Notes: generated from the sequence alone by a model not told the origin. A stretch of 64,000 nt of DNA from Euglena gracilis (GCA_039621445.1 CP154956.1:4524170-4588169), one strand, 5' to 3'; positions 48,171-57,756 are shown, numbered from the stretch's first letter. Program-made: numbers and translations.

Positions 48171-48561
48171 ACTTGTTGATACAAGAAATTTTACAACGCA
48201 ATTTCTTACAGCAAGTGGGCGTTGTTCTTTTATCACATGTTATAAATCTCTTTATAATATTACTTGTTGATACAAGAAATTTTACAACGCAATTTCTTAC
48301 AGCAAGTGCCCGTTGTTCTTTTATCACATGTTATAAATCTCTTTATAATATTACTTGTTGATACAAGAAATTTTACAACGCAATTTCTTACAGCAAGTGC
48401 CCGTTGTTCTTTTATCACAAGCTGAATCTCTTTATAATATTACTTTTTGATACAAGAAATTTTACAACGCAATTTCTTACAGCAAGTGCCCGTTGTTCTT
48501 TTATCACAAGCTGAATCTCTTTATAATATTACTTGTTGATACAAGAAAGTTTACAACGCAA
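48171..48561. repeat. Tandem hairpin repeat, unit 89-91 bp
   Basis: Copies start at 48,171, 48,262, 48,353, 48,442 and 48,531 (the last partial). Each begins with an imperfect hairpin: 'acttgttgatacaagaaatt' pairs with 'aatttcttacagcaagt' around 'ttacaacgc'. It is followed by 'ccgttgttcttttatcac' and 'ctctttataatatt'. The fifth copy ends inside the glycosyltransferase coding sequence, replacing its 3' end. Confidence 0.93.
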
Positions 48562-50983
48562 TATGATAGAAACACAAGGAACAACTAATGAAACTTTCCC
48601 ATAACTTTTCTGTTATGTAACCATCTTCATAGTTGTTTTCTGATGAAAATACATATTTATATTCAGTTTGTAGTATCTTATTTGGTAATATACCTTTATA
48701 ATTTTTGAAATTATGATGATTGGCTGTTCCATAAATGTCTATTATATTGTATCCTTTTTCTTCTATGAATATTATCAGGTTTAATCTATTTTGGTGTCCA
48801 ATATCATGAGTTTTTTCACTTATAATAGCAATGATTTTATCATGACGTATCATATTAATTTCTTTTGGACTTGGAAATTGCCATAGAGCTACATTTAAAT
48901 ACTTAGGGTGCTGACGAACGTGTAAGAATTTATTAGGATCTGGATTTGTCCATTTTCCCCAACATTTAGAACCCCATGGTTTATCAGAATCTAATAAATT
49001 AGGTTCCATTGAAACACTATGGATTTTTTTGGTATAAAATATTCATCTGTTGCAAATGAAATAATTACATAGTAATCACACTCGCCTGTTGTTACAAATT
49101 CTATATTTTTATAAACTGGATTACCATCATTCATTATCATAAAATCATTGTATAGATATATCATACTAGTGTTACATCCAATTATTTTCACTCTTTTTTT
49201 AAAAAACATTGAAGTAAAAATCTCTATTGATATAAATTCCATCACTGGGACCAAAATAATTACTCTTAACTAATTCTGTAATATTACTCTTAAAATATCC
49301 TAATGTATTAAATGCAATGCAGTTAAGGGATTCTGCCATTAATTCATAATCTGTTTTAGGCAGATGACTTTCTGCTATGAAGCAATCATTATCCATTTGA
49401 TCAAGTCCTTCTAGGAAAATATATTTATCAGATACATCAAGAGAAATAGATCCATAGTCATATTGAATATCTGAATCAATTTTAGAATCATTACTACTGG
49501 CCCATTCAGCAGAAGAAATTAATGGATTACATTCATATATTTTGATTAATTTTTGCATTTTTACCATTAAATAGTCAATACCGTGTTTAATACCATTCAT
49601 ATCAATGAAGTCAACTAATGCGCTGGCACCTTCTTTAGATATAAAATAACAATGAGTTCCACCAATATAAGAATCAATATCCAATGGAATGATAAAATCA
49701 TTACTTTCTTGTTGTTGTTCTTTTTTATGATAACCTAGAAAAACAAGGTCATATTTACATTTCACAATATTTGATAATTTTGGAACAATCGATTGATTAT
49801 CTCCTGATTCAAACGTTGCATCATCTTCCATGACAATATAATATTGATCATTAGAATTAATAAGTTGTTTCCATAAATTGTAATGAGATAGTGCACAACC
49901 AATAAAACCTCTTCTGTAACCAAAGTCATTATCTTTGAACATATTAAAAATAGACGGATCTAGTTTCAATGATTTTCCATCGACTGCTTCTATTCTTTCG
50001 AATTGTAAATTTTCACTATCTAATAACTTAGTAATTTTTTGTAATTTGTAATTTTTTGTATCTCTGTTCTATTTTTCATGTTAATTACTTTGATGTTAAA
50101 ATTATGCTTAGGTTTATCAAATTGTGCAATATTATTTAAACTATATGCATTTTCTCCTTTTTCATTACATATACAACCAATATGTAAATTTGTAACAGTA
50201 TTTAAAAATGCCGTTTTGAATCCACGACTTGTCCATTTCCTTGCATATGATTGTTCAAAAAATGTTTGATCACATGTGAAATCACCCAAGTTGATTACTG
50301 TTTCAACATCAATGATAGAAGGTCTAAAACTGAAATATGGCCAATATTGACAATAGAATCCATTTTGGTTTGTAATCATGAAGACTATATGTGTCATCTG
50401 AATAATTAATATGTCCTGGCATATTAATTTGATTGATTGTTTCAGCATAATTACGATTGTACATGATTTGTTTAACATTAAAATTATCTAGTTTAATAAG
50501 GCCATTAATTCCATCAGATACATAATTGCCTTTTTTAAAGAACAGAAAATCATCTTCCATATGAATCCAATATTTATAAGAACTATTATTAAGCTTGTTA
50601 TGGATGATATTCATAGATTCTAAATGACCTTTTTGATTTACTGTTTTCATTACAAATTTGAAGAATGGATATTTCTTGATCATAAAATCACGATCATCAT
50701 CAGATGAATTATCATCTACAATAAGGAATTCATCTATCATATAAATATCTTCCCATGTATTAAGGATAGAATTGACAGTTTGTTGAAACAAATTGAGTCT
50801 CTTACATGTCGTAAAAATAACATATGATTCCATTTTATTTGGAATATTATATAATTTATACTTGGTTAGTTCTTCTTTGGCTTGCTCTAGTAAAATAGTC
50901 CAGAGTTGAAGAAGGTCGTCATCTACTTTTTGCGTTTTTGATTCATTAGTGATTTTATTTGTTAAAATATCAAAGGCTAACAT
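48551..50983 (-). pseudogene. Broken multidomain glycosyltransferase (GT2-GT25-GT10 type)
   Basis: Four consecutive minus-strand open frames together read as one Mimiviridae-type glycosyltransferase. First comes a GT2-like domain from ATG 50,983 (MESYVIFTTCKRLNLFQQ, then DEFLIVDDNSSDD and WIHMEDDFLFF). Next is a GT25-like domain (RRGFIGCALSHYNLWKQL, then YYIVMEDDATFE, 50,010-49,330). Last is a GT10 fucosyltransferase-like end (ENNYEDGYITEKLWESF, 49,200-48,560). Frame changes fall near 50,350, 50,050, 49,215 and 49,012. Each is consistent with single-base indels, mostly in homopolymers. The GT10 end stops just after LCFYH where the hairpin repeats begin. Such enzymes glycosylate virion fibres in mimiviruses. 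It could be true decay or long-read indel error, but most neighbouring genes are free of such breaks. Confidence 0.8.
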
Positions 50984-51022
50984 GGCTGTGTATAGTTGTA
51001 TGCATCTTAATTTCTAAAAAAT

Positions 51023-51030
51023 AAAATTGA
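51023..51030 (+). promoter_or_regulatory. AAAATTGA early promoter motif
   Basis: Exact match to the mimivirus early-promoter octamer, 27 bp before the ATG of the first F-box/LRR gene (51,057). The broken gene therefore still keeps its promoter. Confidence 0.75.
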
Positions 51031-51056
51031 ATTAATTTTCATCAAAATAAGACAAG

Positions 51057-51870
51057 ATGATCAAATTTCCTAATGAAATTTTGGTAGAAATTGGTATATT
51101 CTTGAATGTTAGTGACTTATGTGAATTACGTCTATTGGCTAAGAGATTCAGTACTGTCAGATACAAAGTAATATTAAATGTTATTAGATATCGTGACGCC
51201 ATTGTTATATAACGAATAAATTACATAGGGTATTTAATGTTTGTGGTATCGAAGAAAATATATATGACATCGACGGTAAACTTTCCATAGTAGTAGATGT
51301 AGATTTTAAAAATCTGAATTCTGATTGTGTCTCGTTGTGTGAATCGATAAATGAGATAAAATTGATATCATCACATATTTGAGAATAGAAGATGATGAGT
51401 TGTATGAGTTGCCGTATATGCCCAATTTAAGGCTACTCAGTTGTTCAAATACAGGTATAAAAGATGTTAACCATTTAACGAGTCTAGAATATCTATTTAC
51501 ATCACAATACATTACTGATGTTTCAAAACTAATTAATTTGAAGTTTCTAAAGTATAACTCGCCATATATTAATGATGTGTCGATGTTGTTGAAATTAGAA
51601 TGGTTAATATGTTATCAATCTTGGTTAGGTGGATCTTTGCCTATTGGACTAGAGAAATTGAACAAATTAATATATCTCGGATGCAAAAATTTGCATATAA
51701 AAGAATTACCATATATACCAAATCTGAAGTATTTAAACTGTAAAGGAACGTATTTATCAGATGTTTCTCATTTGACAGAATTGAGGTGCATCGATTGTTC
51801 GGGGTCGAATATACAAGACTTATCTGGTTTGGAAAAATTGAAGAAGATAAACGGTATAAAAATAAGATGA
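51057..51870 (+). pseudogene. Broken F-box/LRR protein (paralogue 1)
   Basis: ATG 51,057 opens an F-box-like start (KFPNEILVEIGIFLNVSDLC, ELRLLAKRFSTVRY) that stops at 51,210-51,212 after 51 codons. A later frame from about 51,379 resumes leucine-rich repeats (LPYMPNLRLLSCSNTGIKDV; LEYLFTSQYITDVSKLINLK) and ends IKKINGIKIR-like at 51,870. The intact paralogue at 52,000-52,818 aligns along the whole length, so the break is a loss. F-box/LRR proteins in giant viruses are thought to redirect host ubiquitin ligases. Confidence 0.75.
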
Positions 51871-51965
51871 TCTTTCTGCTGTATAAGACTTACCATGGCT
51901 AAAGCTTGATGCTTTTGATAGGTTACAAACTTGTTTTTAACGCATTAATTCATTTTTTAAGAAAT

Positions 51966-51973
51966 AAATTTGA
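51966..51973 (+). promoter_or_regulatory. Early-promoter-like AAATTTGA
   Basis: One mismatch from AAAATTGA, 27-34 bp before ATG 52,000. The same position relative to the start as in paralogue 1. Confidence 0.5.
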
Positions 51974-51999
51974 ATAAATTTTCTAAAAAATATGACAAA

Positions 52000-52818
52000 A
52001 TGACTATGCTTCCAGATGAAATATTGATTGAAATTGGCAAATTCTTAGATATATATGATTTATATGAACTACGTGAGTCAGCAAAGAGATTCAGTATGGT
52101 TAGATATGTTATAAAGCTGGAATATGATATAAATTGTCCAATGGATGAAAGAATAAAGATATTTTCCAAATTCTTTGATATTGAATATATCAATGAAAGA
52201 ATAGACGGATTACATCAGTTGCTTTCAATAGATGTAAAAGTAAATTCTAAAGATGGGAATATTGATCATATTTCATTGTATACACCAATAGATGAAGTAA
52301 AATTAGGTGAAGTTACTTTTCTAATTATTGGTGACAGATATTCAGACAGATTACCATCTATGCCTAATTTAATATATTTGAAATGTTCATACACAACTGT
52401 AAAATATGTTAATCATCTGACAAGTTTAGAATATTTATTTGCATCAAAATATATCACTGATGTTTCGAATCTAGTTAATTTGAAATTCCTGGATTGTGGA
52501 TCAGCTAATATTAACAACGTATCGACACTATCTAATCTAGAATATTTGATATATAGTGATAGGTATTGTGATGTAAAAAGAAAATTACCCATTGGATTGG
52601 AAAAGTTAGACAAATTAATATTCTTCAATTGTAATAAATTACTCATACGAGAACTACCATACTTTCCAAACTTGATATATTTAGATTGTGGTGGAACATA
52701 TATAAGTGATATTTCTTATTTGATTAATTTAGAGTATCTTGAATGTTGTAATTCATGGATACGTAGTGTATCTAACTCAAAGAAATTGAAGATGATAAAT
52801 GGTGTAGAAATACGATGA
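52000..52818 (+). CDS. F-box/LRR protein (paralogue 2, intact)
   Basis: 272 residues from ATG 52,000. An F-box-like N-terminus (residues about 3-40: LPDEILIEIGKFLDIYDLYE, LRESAKRF) is followed by a spacer and then seven or so short leucine-rich units with 'N(L/V).YL.C..(T/N).I..(V/I)' spacing. The upstream in-frame TTG is not needed, as ATG 52,000 fits the promoter-like motif. Such proteins are found in multigene families of Mimiviridae and act, by inference, as substrate adaptors of host SCF ubiquitin ligases. It is a tandem duplicate of the broken gene just upstream. Confidence 0.78.
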   Translation: MTMLPDEILIEIGKFLDIYDLYELRESAKRFSMVRYVIKLEYDINCPMDERIKIFSKFFDIEYINERIDGLHQLLSIDVKVNSKDGNIDHISLYTPIDEVKLGEVTFLIIGDRYSDRLPSMPNLIYLKCSYTTVKYVNHLTSLEYLFASKYITDVSNLVNLKFLDCGSANINNVSTLSNLEYLIYSDRYCDVKRKLPIGLEKLDKLIFFNCNKLLIRELPYFPNLIYLDCGGTYISDISYLINLEYLECCNSWIRSVSNSKKLKMINGVEIR

Positions 52819-52951
52819 TATTATAATAAATAAAATGTCTAGGAAGATATCTGAAAAAATATATAAAATTCACTGACTAACAAATTAAATATTATTAACT
52901 AATTTAACTGTTACACTTGTCGATAAAATATTCAAAAAAAATAATAATGAA

Positions 52952-53309
52952 CTAATTCAATTGACGTCTAGAATCAAATACCTGTCTGATCATGTTGATT
53001 AAATCATATTCTGTGATATTATTCAAAGTAAACTCATTATATCTTGTCTTTATTTTCTTTTCTCCAGTCAGAATTTCTTTTATACAATTCCAGAGATAAA
53101 CAGAGTTAGGAATTGTCTCTGACTCAATTAGATCACTAATTTTACAGTAGCCTAGTTTAGTTTTATTCGCAATAGCTTTGCTACGTTGACGCTCTTGTGT
53201 TCTAATGACATAGTATATTTTATCTTTCTTCATTAGCACAAAACGATCTGATAATTCATCATCACTTGGTGCAACAGCTCTGTCATCAAGTTTCTTAACA
53301 ATCTTATCT
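52952..53309 (-). pseudogene. MSV199/DUF3627 gene, 3' half (cut off by the insertion)
   Basis: Minus-strand coding for the C-terminal DUF3627-type region: KIVKKLDDRAVAPSDDELSD, then RFVLMKKDKIYYVIRTQERQ, ending FDSRRQLN at 52,952. It has no start codon of its own; the frame runs into the GC-rich element at 53,310. The 5' half lies on the other side of the element at 56,969-57,716. Taking out the element and one TATCT copy puts both halves in one uninterrupted frame, so the gene was whole before the insertion. These proteins belong to large families in mimiviruses and poxviruses and have a DNA-binding-like N-domain. Confidence 0.82.
53305..53309. other. Target-site duplication, left copy (TATCT)
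   Basis: TATCT directly precedes the left terminal inverted repeat, and the same five bases directly follow the right one (56,969-56,973). Exactly 5 bp; adjoining bases differ. Confidence 0.85.
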
Positions 53310-53341
53310 CTTAGACGGCCGTGAAGGCACTTAAGGGTTTT
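53310..53341 (+). repeat. Left terminal inverted repeat (32 bp)
   Basis: Begins CTTAGACGGCCGTGAAGG and ends in TTTT. Exact reverse complement of 56,937-56,968. Confidence 0.93.
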
Positions 53342-55831
53342 TTCCCGATTTGGGCGCAGGTGCGCGCGAGGACACCAAATGCAATTTTGCGTCCGCGGTT
53401 TTGGGGGTGGCCGTGCTTGGAACCCCGGCCGGCGCTGGCGTCTCATTTTTTGTGTCCCGCTGTTTTTGGTTTACCAGGGATTGCACCCCGGCAGACCGCG
53501 TGCGGGACGCTTTTTTTGGCCGGTGTTTTTGGTGTCCGCCGACTGTTGCTGGCCGTGTCTGAAACCCCCGCCGGCGGCCGAAATCAAAAAAAATCGATGC
53601 CCGACCGTGCCTGAAAGCCCGGCAGGCCGCGGACCGCGGACGCCTTGACAACAAGGCGTTCCTCCTGCCGGCTCGCGCGCACCTGCGCCCGATTCTTTGG
53701 CACCCCCCGAGAAGCGTTTGGCGCACTTTCGAGGCCGGAGGGGGGGGGTGGAGGGATGTCCTCAAAAGTGCGGTTTGGGAGGCGGGCGAGGAAACACCGG
53801 GCGCCAGGGCTGGGCAGCCAGCGGGAAGAGGGAATGGGACCAGCTGGGGAAGGCCGAAAAGGAGGGGAAGCGAAGTCCGAGGGTGAAAGCGTGCCGGCGG
53901 CGTGCTCTGCGGGGAACGTTTCCGTGAGATTTTTTCCTTTGCCAAAAGGAGGGGTGTTTTGGATGAGGTTTAGGCGGGATGGCTCAATGGTTCGCACAGA
54001 GTGTCCCGGGCCGACGAGGGCACGCAGGCATGTGATCGGGAGAGGGGTGTGTCGTGGGACCGGAGGGCTAAAGGGGGGGGGGTGGGTCGCCGCCGCCCGC
54101 GTGCTGCTGGCCGGCACCTCACCGCCATGCCACATTCCGGGTGCACACACCGGGCCATCCTTGCCCCATTGGGAGGTGCGAAAGGGGAAGCGGGGAGGTT
54201 GGCGGACCAGCCCCCCTCGCGTGCGTGCTACCCACACCAGCCACCCCATACATGAGTCGACAGCCAGCTCTGTGTGTGGGACAGTACTGCGTGCGCAGGT
54301 GCGCGTGATTGTGTGCCCACAGGGGATGTACTCTCGGGCGGGAGGGCATTCCCGCGAGGGCGCAAGGGGGGGCTGTCAGGCGCAGGTGTGCGCGCCGGAC
54401 TGGGGGGGGGGGAGGCTTTGCAGGCTCCGTTGGTAGGCTGTGGGGCCACGGCCAAGCTCTCCAGAGGGGTCGGGCGTGGCCGGGACGGGCAGCACCGCCT
54501 GGCAGGACTGCAGCGACGCCCGTTGTGGGCGTGGCCGCGCTCGCAGGTGCGACCGACACCACTCAAGGCCGCTCCCCTCCCTGCAGCCGCTGCGGCACCG
54601 CTACTGTTAGCGGTCAGGCGGTGTGTAAATCTCCGGTGACGGCGGAGGGTGGGAGGCCGATGGGCGAGGACTGTCGCCGTCACCTGAGGGTGGGAGCTGT
54701 GCCCGAACGCGCGCAGGTGCGCACGACACCTTGTGTCTCCTATGCATTCAGTGGGTGGGTTCAAGATGGGGAGCAGGGAGGGGCAGATTCGTGCGCAGGT
54801 GCGCGCCAATCCAACGCGCTCCATCTCTGCGGGGATCACACCCGGTGCCCCGGCCGCCGATGCCACCACAACCAGCGCCCTGTCCGGGGGCCTGGATAGC
54901 TCCCGGGTCTTCCCCTGAACCTCCCCAGCCCCCAGGCGGCGGAGGTTCACCAGTGGTTAAGGTCGTCGGGGCAGGGTTGCTGGCAGCGTTGAACAAGCAG
55001 GAACCCGGGTCTTGTGTCTGCGGACGGACTCACACCCCGCCCGCAACTGGCGTCGGGGCCGCTTTTTCCGACGGCCCTCCCACTTCTCCTTGTGGGCCGC
55101 CGATTTCACCCAGTTGGGTCCCCCAGCCCTGGACACCCGGAATCCGTCGCCACTTCTTCAGGGGACGAAGGGCTGGGGGCATCACCCGTCCGACCTTTTC
55201 ACCTGGGAAATGAAAACGCAGGGAAGTGTCGTTTCCTCATCCCATCGATGGCCAATGTGAAAGCATGGGGCGGTGCAAAGTTCGGAATCGAAGACTCCAC
55301 CCCCCGGTCCGCAGCCCTCCAGTGCATGGGGAAAATTTCTCGAGGCCCAACTGCCTGTACTGATTGGAAACCGCCCGTCACACAGGAAAAATTGTGACTT
55401 TTGTCGTTTCAGTCCGCCAAATTTGGATTCTGGCCCATTTCGACCCAGTAAAATGAGACGCAAAATTTTGGCAAATTGTCAATGCTTGTCTGTTGCGAAA
55501 AGCCCGAAATACCATATGGTTTTGCAAAGGTCCTCAAAACGCGACTTGCATCGCGTCCGTGGGAAATTCCTTCGGGGACTTTCGGATACCAAACTTCGGT
55601 CCCGGGCACCGCCGGGGCCTCCCACCTGGTCCGGGGTGTTCTGTATCTCAGTGCCTATCCATCGCACCCTTCGGTTGTCAAAGTCATGCAGGTTTCATAC
55701 TGACCGCAGCATTCACAGTTTCCAAGGGAAAACCACCTGGTGCCCGCACACCTGCGACCGGATGACGACGGAAGGCGTCCTCGGTGTCCCTCCAGGTCTG
55801 ATGGAACACCCCGGATGGTGGGACTGCGCTT

Positions 55832-55967
55832 GATCTTACTGATCCGTCGTGCGCACCTGCGACTGATTTTGGGGTGAGCTCAAGCGCAGGTGCGCTCGCC
55901 AGACGAGTCCTCACGCGCGCAGGTGCGCCCCATCGCGTCCTGCGTTCGGCTCACGTCGTTCCCAGTG
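55832..55967 (+). repeat. 136-bp internal repeat, copy 1
   Basis: Diverged direct repeat of 56,746-56,881 (both start 'gatcttactgatccgtcgtg' and end 'cgttcccagtg'). It carries 12-mer sites at 55,851 (one base off), 55,884 and 55,917. The site at 55,884 is GCGCAGGTGCGC, whereas its counterpart in copy 2 (56,798) is GCGCACCTGCGC. Confidence 0.88.
55851..55928. promoter_or_regulatory. Phased 12-mer array 1 (33-bp period)
   Basis: Three near-palindromes GCGCA-SS-TGCGM at 55,851, 55,884 and 55,917; starts are exactly 33 bp apart, with unrelated 21-bp spacers. Probably protein-binding sites on one face of the helix (about three turns). Confidence 0.7.
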
Positions 55968-56445
55968 CTGCGCCGGTGGGCCCGTGGCAAGGGTCTCGCA
56001 GCACCGGTTGCGGGGCATCCTGGAGCGCACCTGCGCTTGAGGACACGGTTCCTTCGTGCCCTGCCTTGTCACCCTCGGGCCCCACGTCTCAGTCCAAGAT
56101 GATGGCGGCGCATGTCGTCACTGCCCCCAGAGCGCAAATGCGAGCACCGGACCACCGTTGAGGCAGTCGGGCGTTGGTAGCGGACGTGTTCACCTGGCTC
56201 TACCACCCACACCGAGTGCTCGCACGTCCCCCACACACGCGTGCACGTCCCAAGGGGGACACACCTGCTCCCTGAGCGTTCCGTTGTGTGTGTGCGGCCA
56301 CGGGTTTCAAACAGGGGCCGCCGTGGGCAACAACCAGAGCGGTCCCCAACGCGCGCACCTGCGCACGACACTTGCGGGATGCATCGCCCCTCTGGCCTGG
56401 CCGTTCAACCCACGCCACGGGGTCCCTCGTCCCCACCTCAATCGT

Positions 56446-56490
56446 GCGCACCTGCGCCCGAAGTGTGCGTGTCCCCGTGCGCAGGTGCGC
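56446..56490. promoter_or_regulatory. Phased 12-mer pair (33-bp period)
   Basis: GCGCACCTGCGC at 56,446 and GCGCAGGTGCGC at 56,479, 33 bp apart and in opposite senses. Confidence 0.65.
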
Positions 56491-56731
56491 GCGGTTCGGT
56501 GCTGGGGGTGGGCCCATCTGGCTCGGGGGTATCCAACACGGCGGCGGTGGGCTTGCAGCCCCTGTGTGCCTGATGTGTGTTCCGGAGTCCTCCGGTGACC
56601 GACTCTCGGTCCTGCAGCGATCGGTGGGTTCTGCAGGCGTCGCCCTCAAAACAGAGTGTGCCCCCCCCTGCCGCCACTCGTTCCCGGGCCCCAGCACCCA
56701 GGCACCTGCCACGATCTCACAGTAGGATCGC

Positions 56732-56842
56732 GCGCACCTGCGCCTGATCTTACTGATCCGTCGTGCGCACCTGCGCCTGATTCTGGGGTCTGCTCAAGCG
56801 CACCTGCGCGCGCCGGACGTGTCCTCACGAGCGCAGGTGCGC
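56732..56842. promoter_or_regulatory. Phased 12-mer array 2 (four sites, 33-bp period)
   Basis: Sites at 56,732, 56,765, 56,798 and 56,831, each exactly 33 bp after the last. The first three are GCGCACCTGCGC and the fourth is GCGCAGGTGCGC. The array ends about 95 bp from the right terminal repeat, where transposase subterminal sites are often found. Confidence 0.75.
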
Positions 56843-56881
56843 CCCAACACGCCCTGCGTTCAGCTCATGTCGTTCCCAGTG
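56746..56881 (+). repeat. 136-bp internal repeat, copy 2
   Basis: See 55,832-55,967. Same length and same site spacing; the middle 12-mer is in the other sense. Confidence 0.88.
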
Positions 56882-56936
56882 GGGGTTTTGACCACGGCCG
56901 GTCCCAAAACCGCGGACGATCCGGTTTTTGGGCCCG

Positions 56937-56968
56937 AAAACCCTTAAGTGCCTTCACGGCCGTCTAAG
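56937..56968 (-). repeat. Right terminal inverted repeat (32 bp)
   Basis: Exact reverse complement of 53,310-53,341. The insertion adds an in-frame TAG (56,964-56,966, minus strand) that ends the 5' half of the host viral gene. Confidence 0.93.
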
Positions 56969-57716
56969 TATCTAACGTTATTTGCATAGATGTCATTTGT
57001 TGTTTAGATTGTTCATTTTGAACTTGAAGAATTTCCATTTGTTTATTTCTCTCTTCTCTTTCAGAAGCCATTTGATCATTTTGTTTGATAAGTTCTGCTG
57101 TCTGTTTGTCCATCTTAGTCATTAATTCTTTATGTAAACGTTCTAGACGATCTATATTTGATTCATGTTCTAATATGATTGTGTCTTGTTCAATAGTATA
57201 TTCTTTCAGTGATTCATTCTCTTCTTTGATTTTACTAATTTGTCCGATGTTATAATAATGAACACATTCTTCCAAGAATAAATAATAATCCCTATATTTG
57301 GTTTCATTTTCAGAACTAATGAGACATATTTTAAAAGCTTTGGGTGTTAGATAATACATGTCTTTATATTTAGCTCCTCCGCCTCTTTTTCCATTGCTGA
57401 TTTGCGGTCCCAATTGGGACCGCAAACGATAGTCTTCGTTTTCCTTCAAGTGACAACGTTTGAAAAGACGTTCAATATGACCACCATGTAGAGATTTACG
57501 TCCAGGATTGATGCTTAATACTCCATAAGTAGCCAAATTTTCGGCTGAAATAGGCTCATTTGTATCATACATATTCATAAAGAAATCCATAAAGGAGAGA
57601 TCCAATGATGGATAATACTTGTCTCTCACAAGTGTAATATAGTTTTTTATAGGCATGTTAGTATCTTCCATTAAAATATTGTGTCTTTGCTTGCTAATTT
57701 GCTCTTGAAGACTCAT
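56964..57716 (-). pseudogene. MSV199/DUF3627 gene, 5' half (truncated by the insertion)
   Basis: Minus strand from ATG 57,716. Residues about 20-150 form an MSV199-type domain (DLSFMDFFMNMYD, then LATYGVLSINPGRKSLHGGH, then KYKDMYYLTPKAFKICLI and YYLFLEECVHYYN), followed by a long coiled coil (KIKEENESLKEYTIEQ to the end). The frame then meets a stop supplied by the transposon end. The 3' half is at 52,952-53,309. An AAATTTGA promoter-like motif lies 33 bp upstream of the ATG. The upstream in-frame TTG is not used here. A 26-bp perfect palindrome lies inside the coding sequence (57,401-57,426). Confidence 0.83.
57401..57426. repeat. 26-bp perfect palindrome inside MSV199 coding sequence
   Basis: Arms TTTGCGGTCCCAA/TTGGGACCGCAAA with no loop. 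It encodes the RLRSQLGPQ stretch of the MSV199 domain and can form a strong mRNA hairpin. A different palindrome sits at the same protein position in the paralogue at 57,941. Confidence 0.9.
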
Positions 57717-57748
57717 TACTAGATGTATATTATTTCTATTGTAAATAT

Positions 57749-57756
57749 TCAAATTT
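57749..57756 (-). promoter_or_regulatory. Early-promoter-like AAATTTGA (minus strand)
   Basis: One mismatch from AAAATTGA, about 33 bp before ATG 57,716. Confidence 0.5.

Larger units (their letters stand above)
53310..56968. mobile_element. GC-rich 3,659-bp transposon-like element inserted in viral gene
   Basis: Perfect 32-bp terminal inverted repeats and a 5-bp target duplication (TATCT) define it. The base composition is strongly GC-rich against an AT-rich viral background, so it is foreign to the virus. The terminal repeats continue imperfectly inwards: 'gtccgcggttttggg' recurs inverted about 80 bp (left) and 50 bp (right) from the ends. Inside are at least 15 exact GCGCAGGTGCGC/GCGCACCTGCGC sites. 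Long open frames exist on both strands but overlap each other, lack domains, and are expected at this GC level. I see no transposase, integrase or reverse transcriptase, so it is probably non-autonomous. Five-bp duplications occur with some integrase-type and other DNA transposons; the superfamily is not assigned. Confidence 0.88.

Noticed and set aside
53584-54950. Long GC-rich open frames as a transposase
   Set aside because: Frames overlap on both strands, lack recognisable domains or catalytic motifs, and long open frames are expected at this GC content.
55851-56842. CRISPR array (regular 33-bp spacing)
   Set aside because: The repeated unit is only 12 bp, occurs in both senses, the arrays hold at most four sites, and there are no cas-like genes. 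Binding-site phasing is a better explanation.
53310-56968. Tc1/mariner insertion at a TA dinucleotide
   Set aside because: TA also flanks the inner part of the terminal repeat, but restoring the gene with a TA duplication leaves a stop in frame. The TATCT duplication restores an open frame and defines longer perfect ends.
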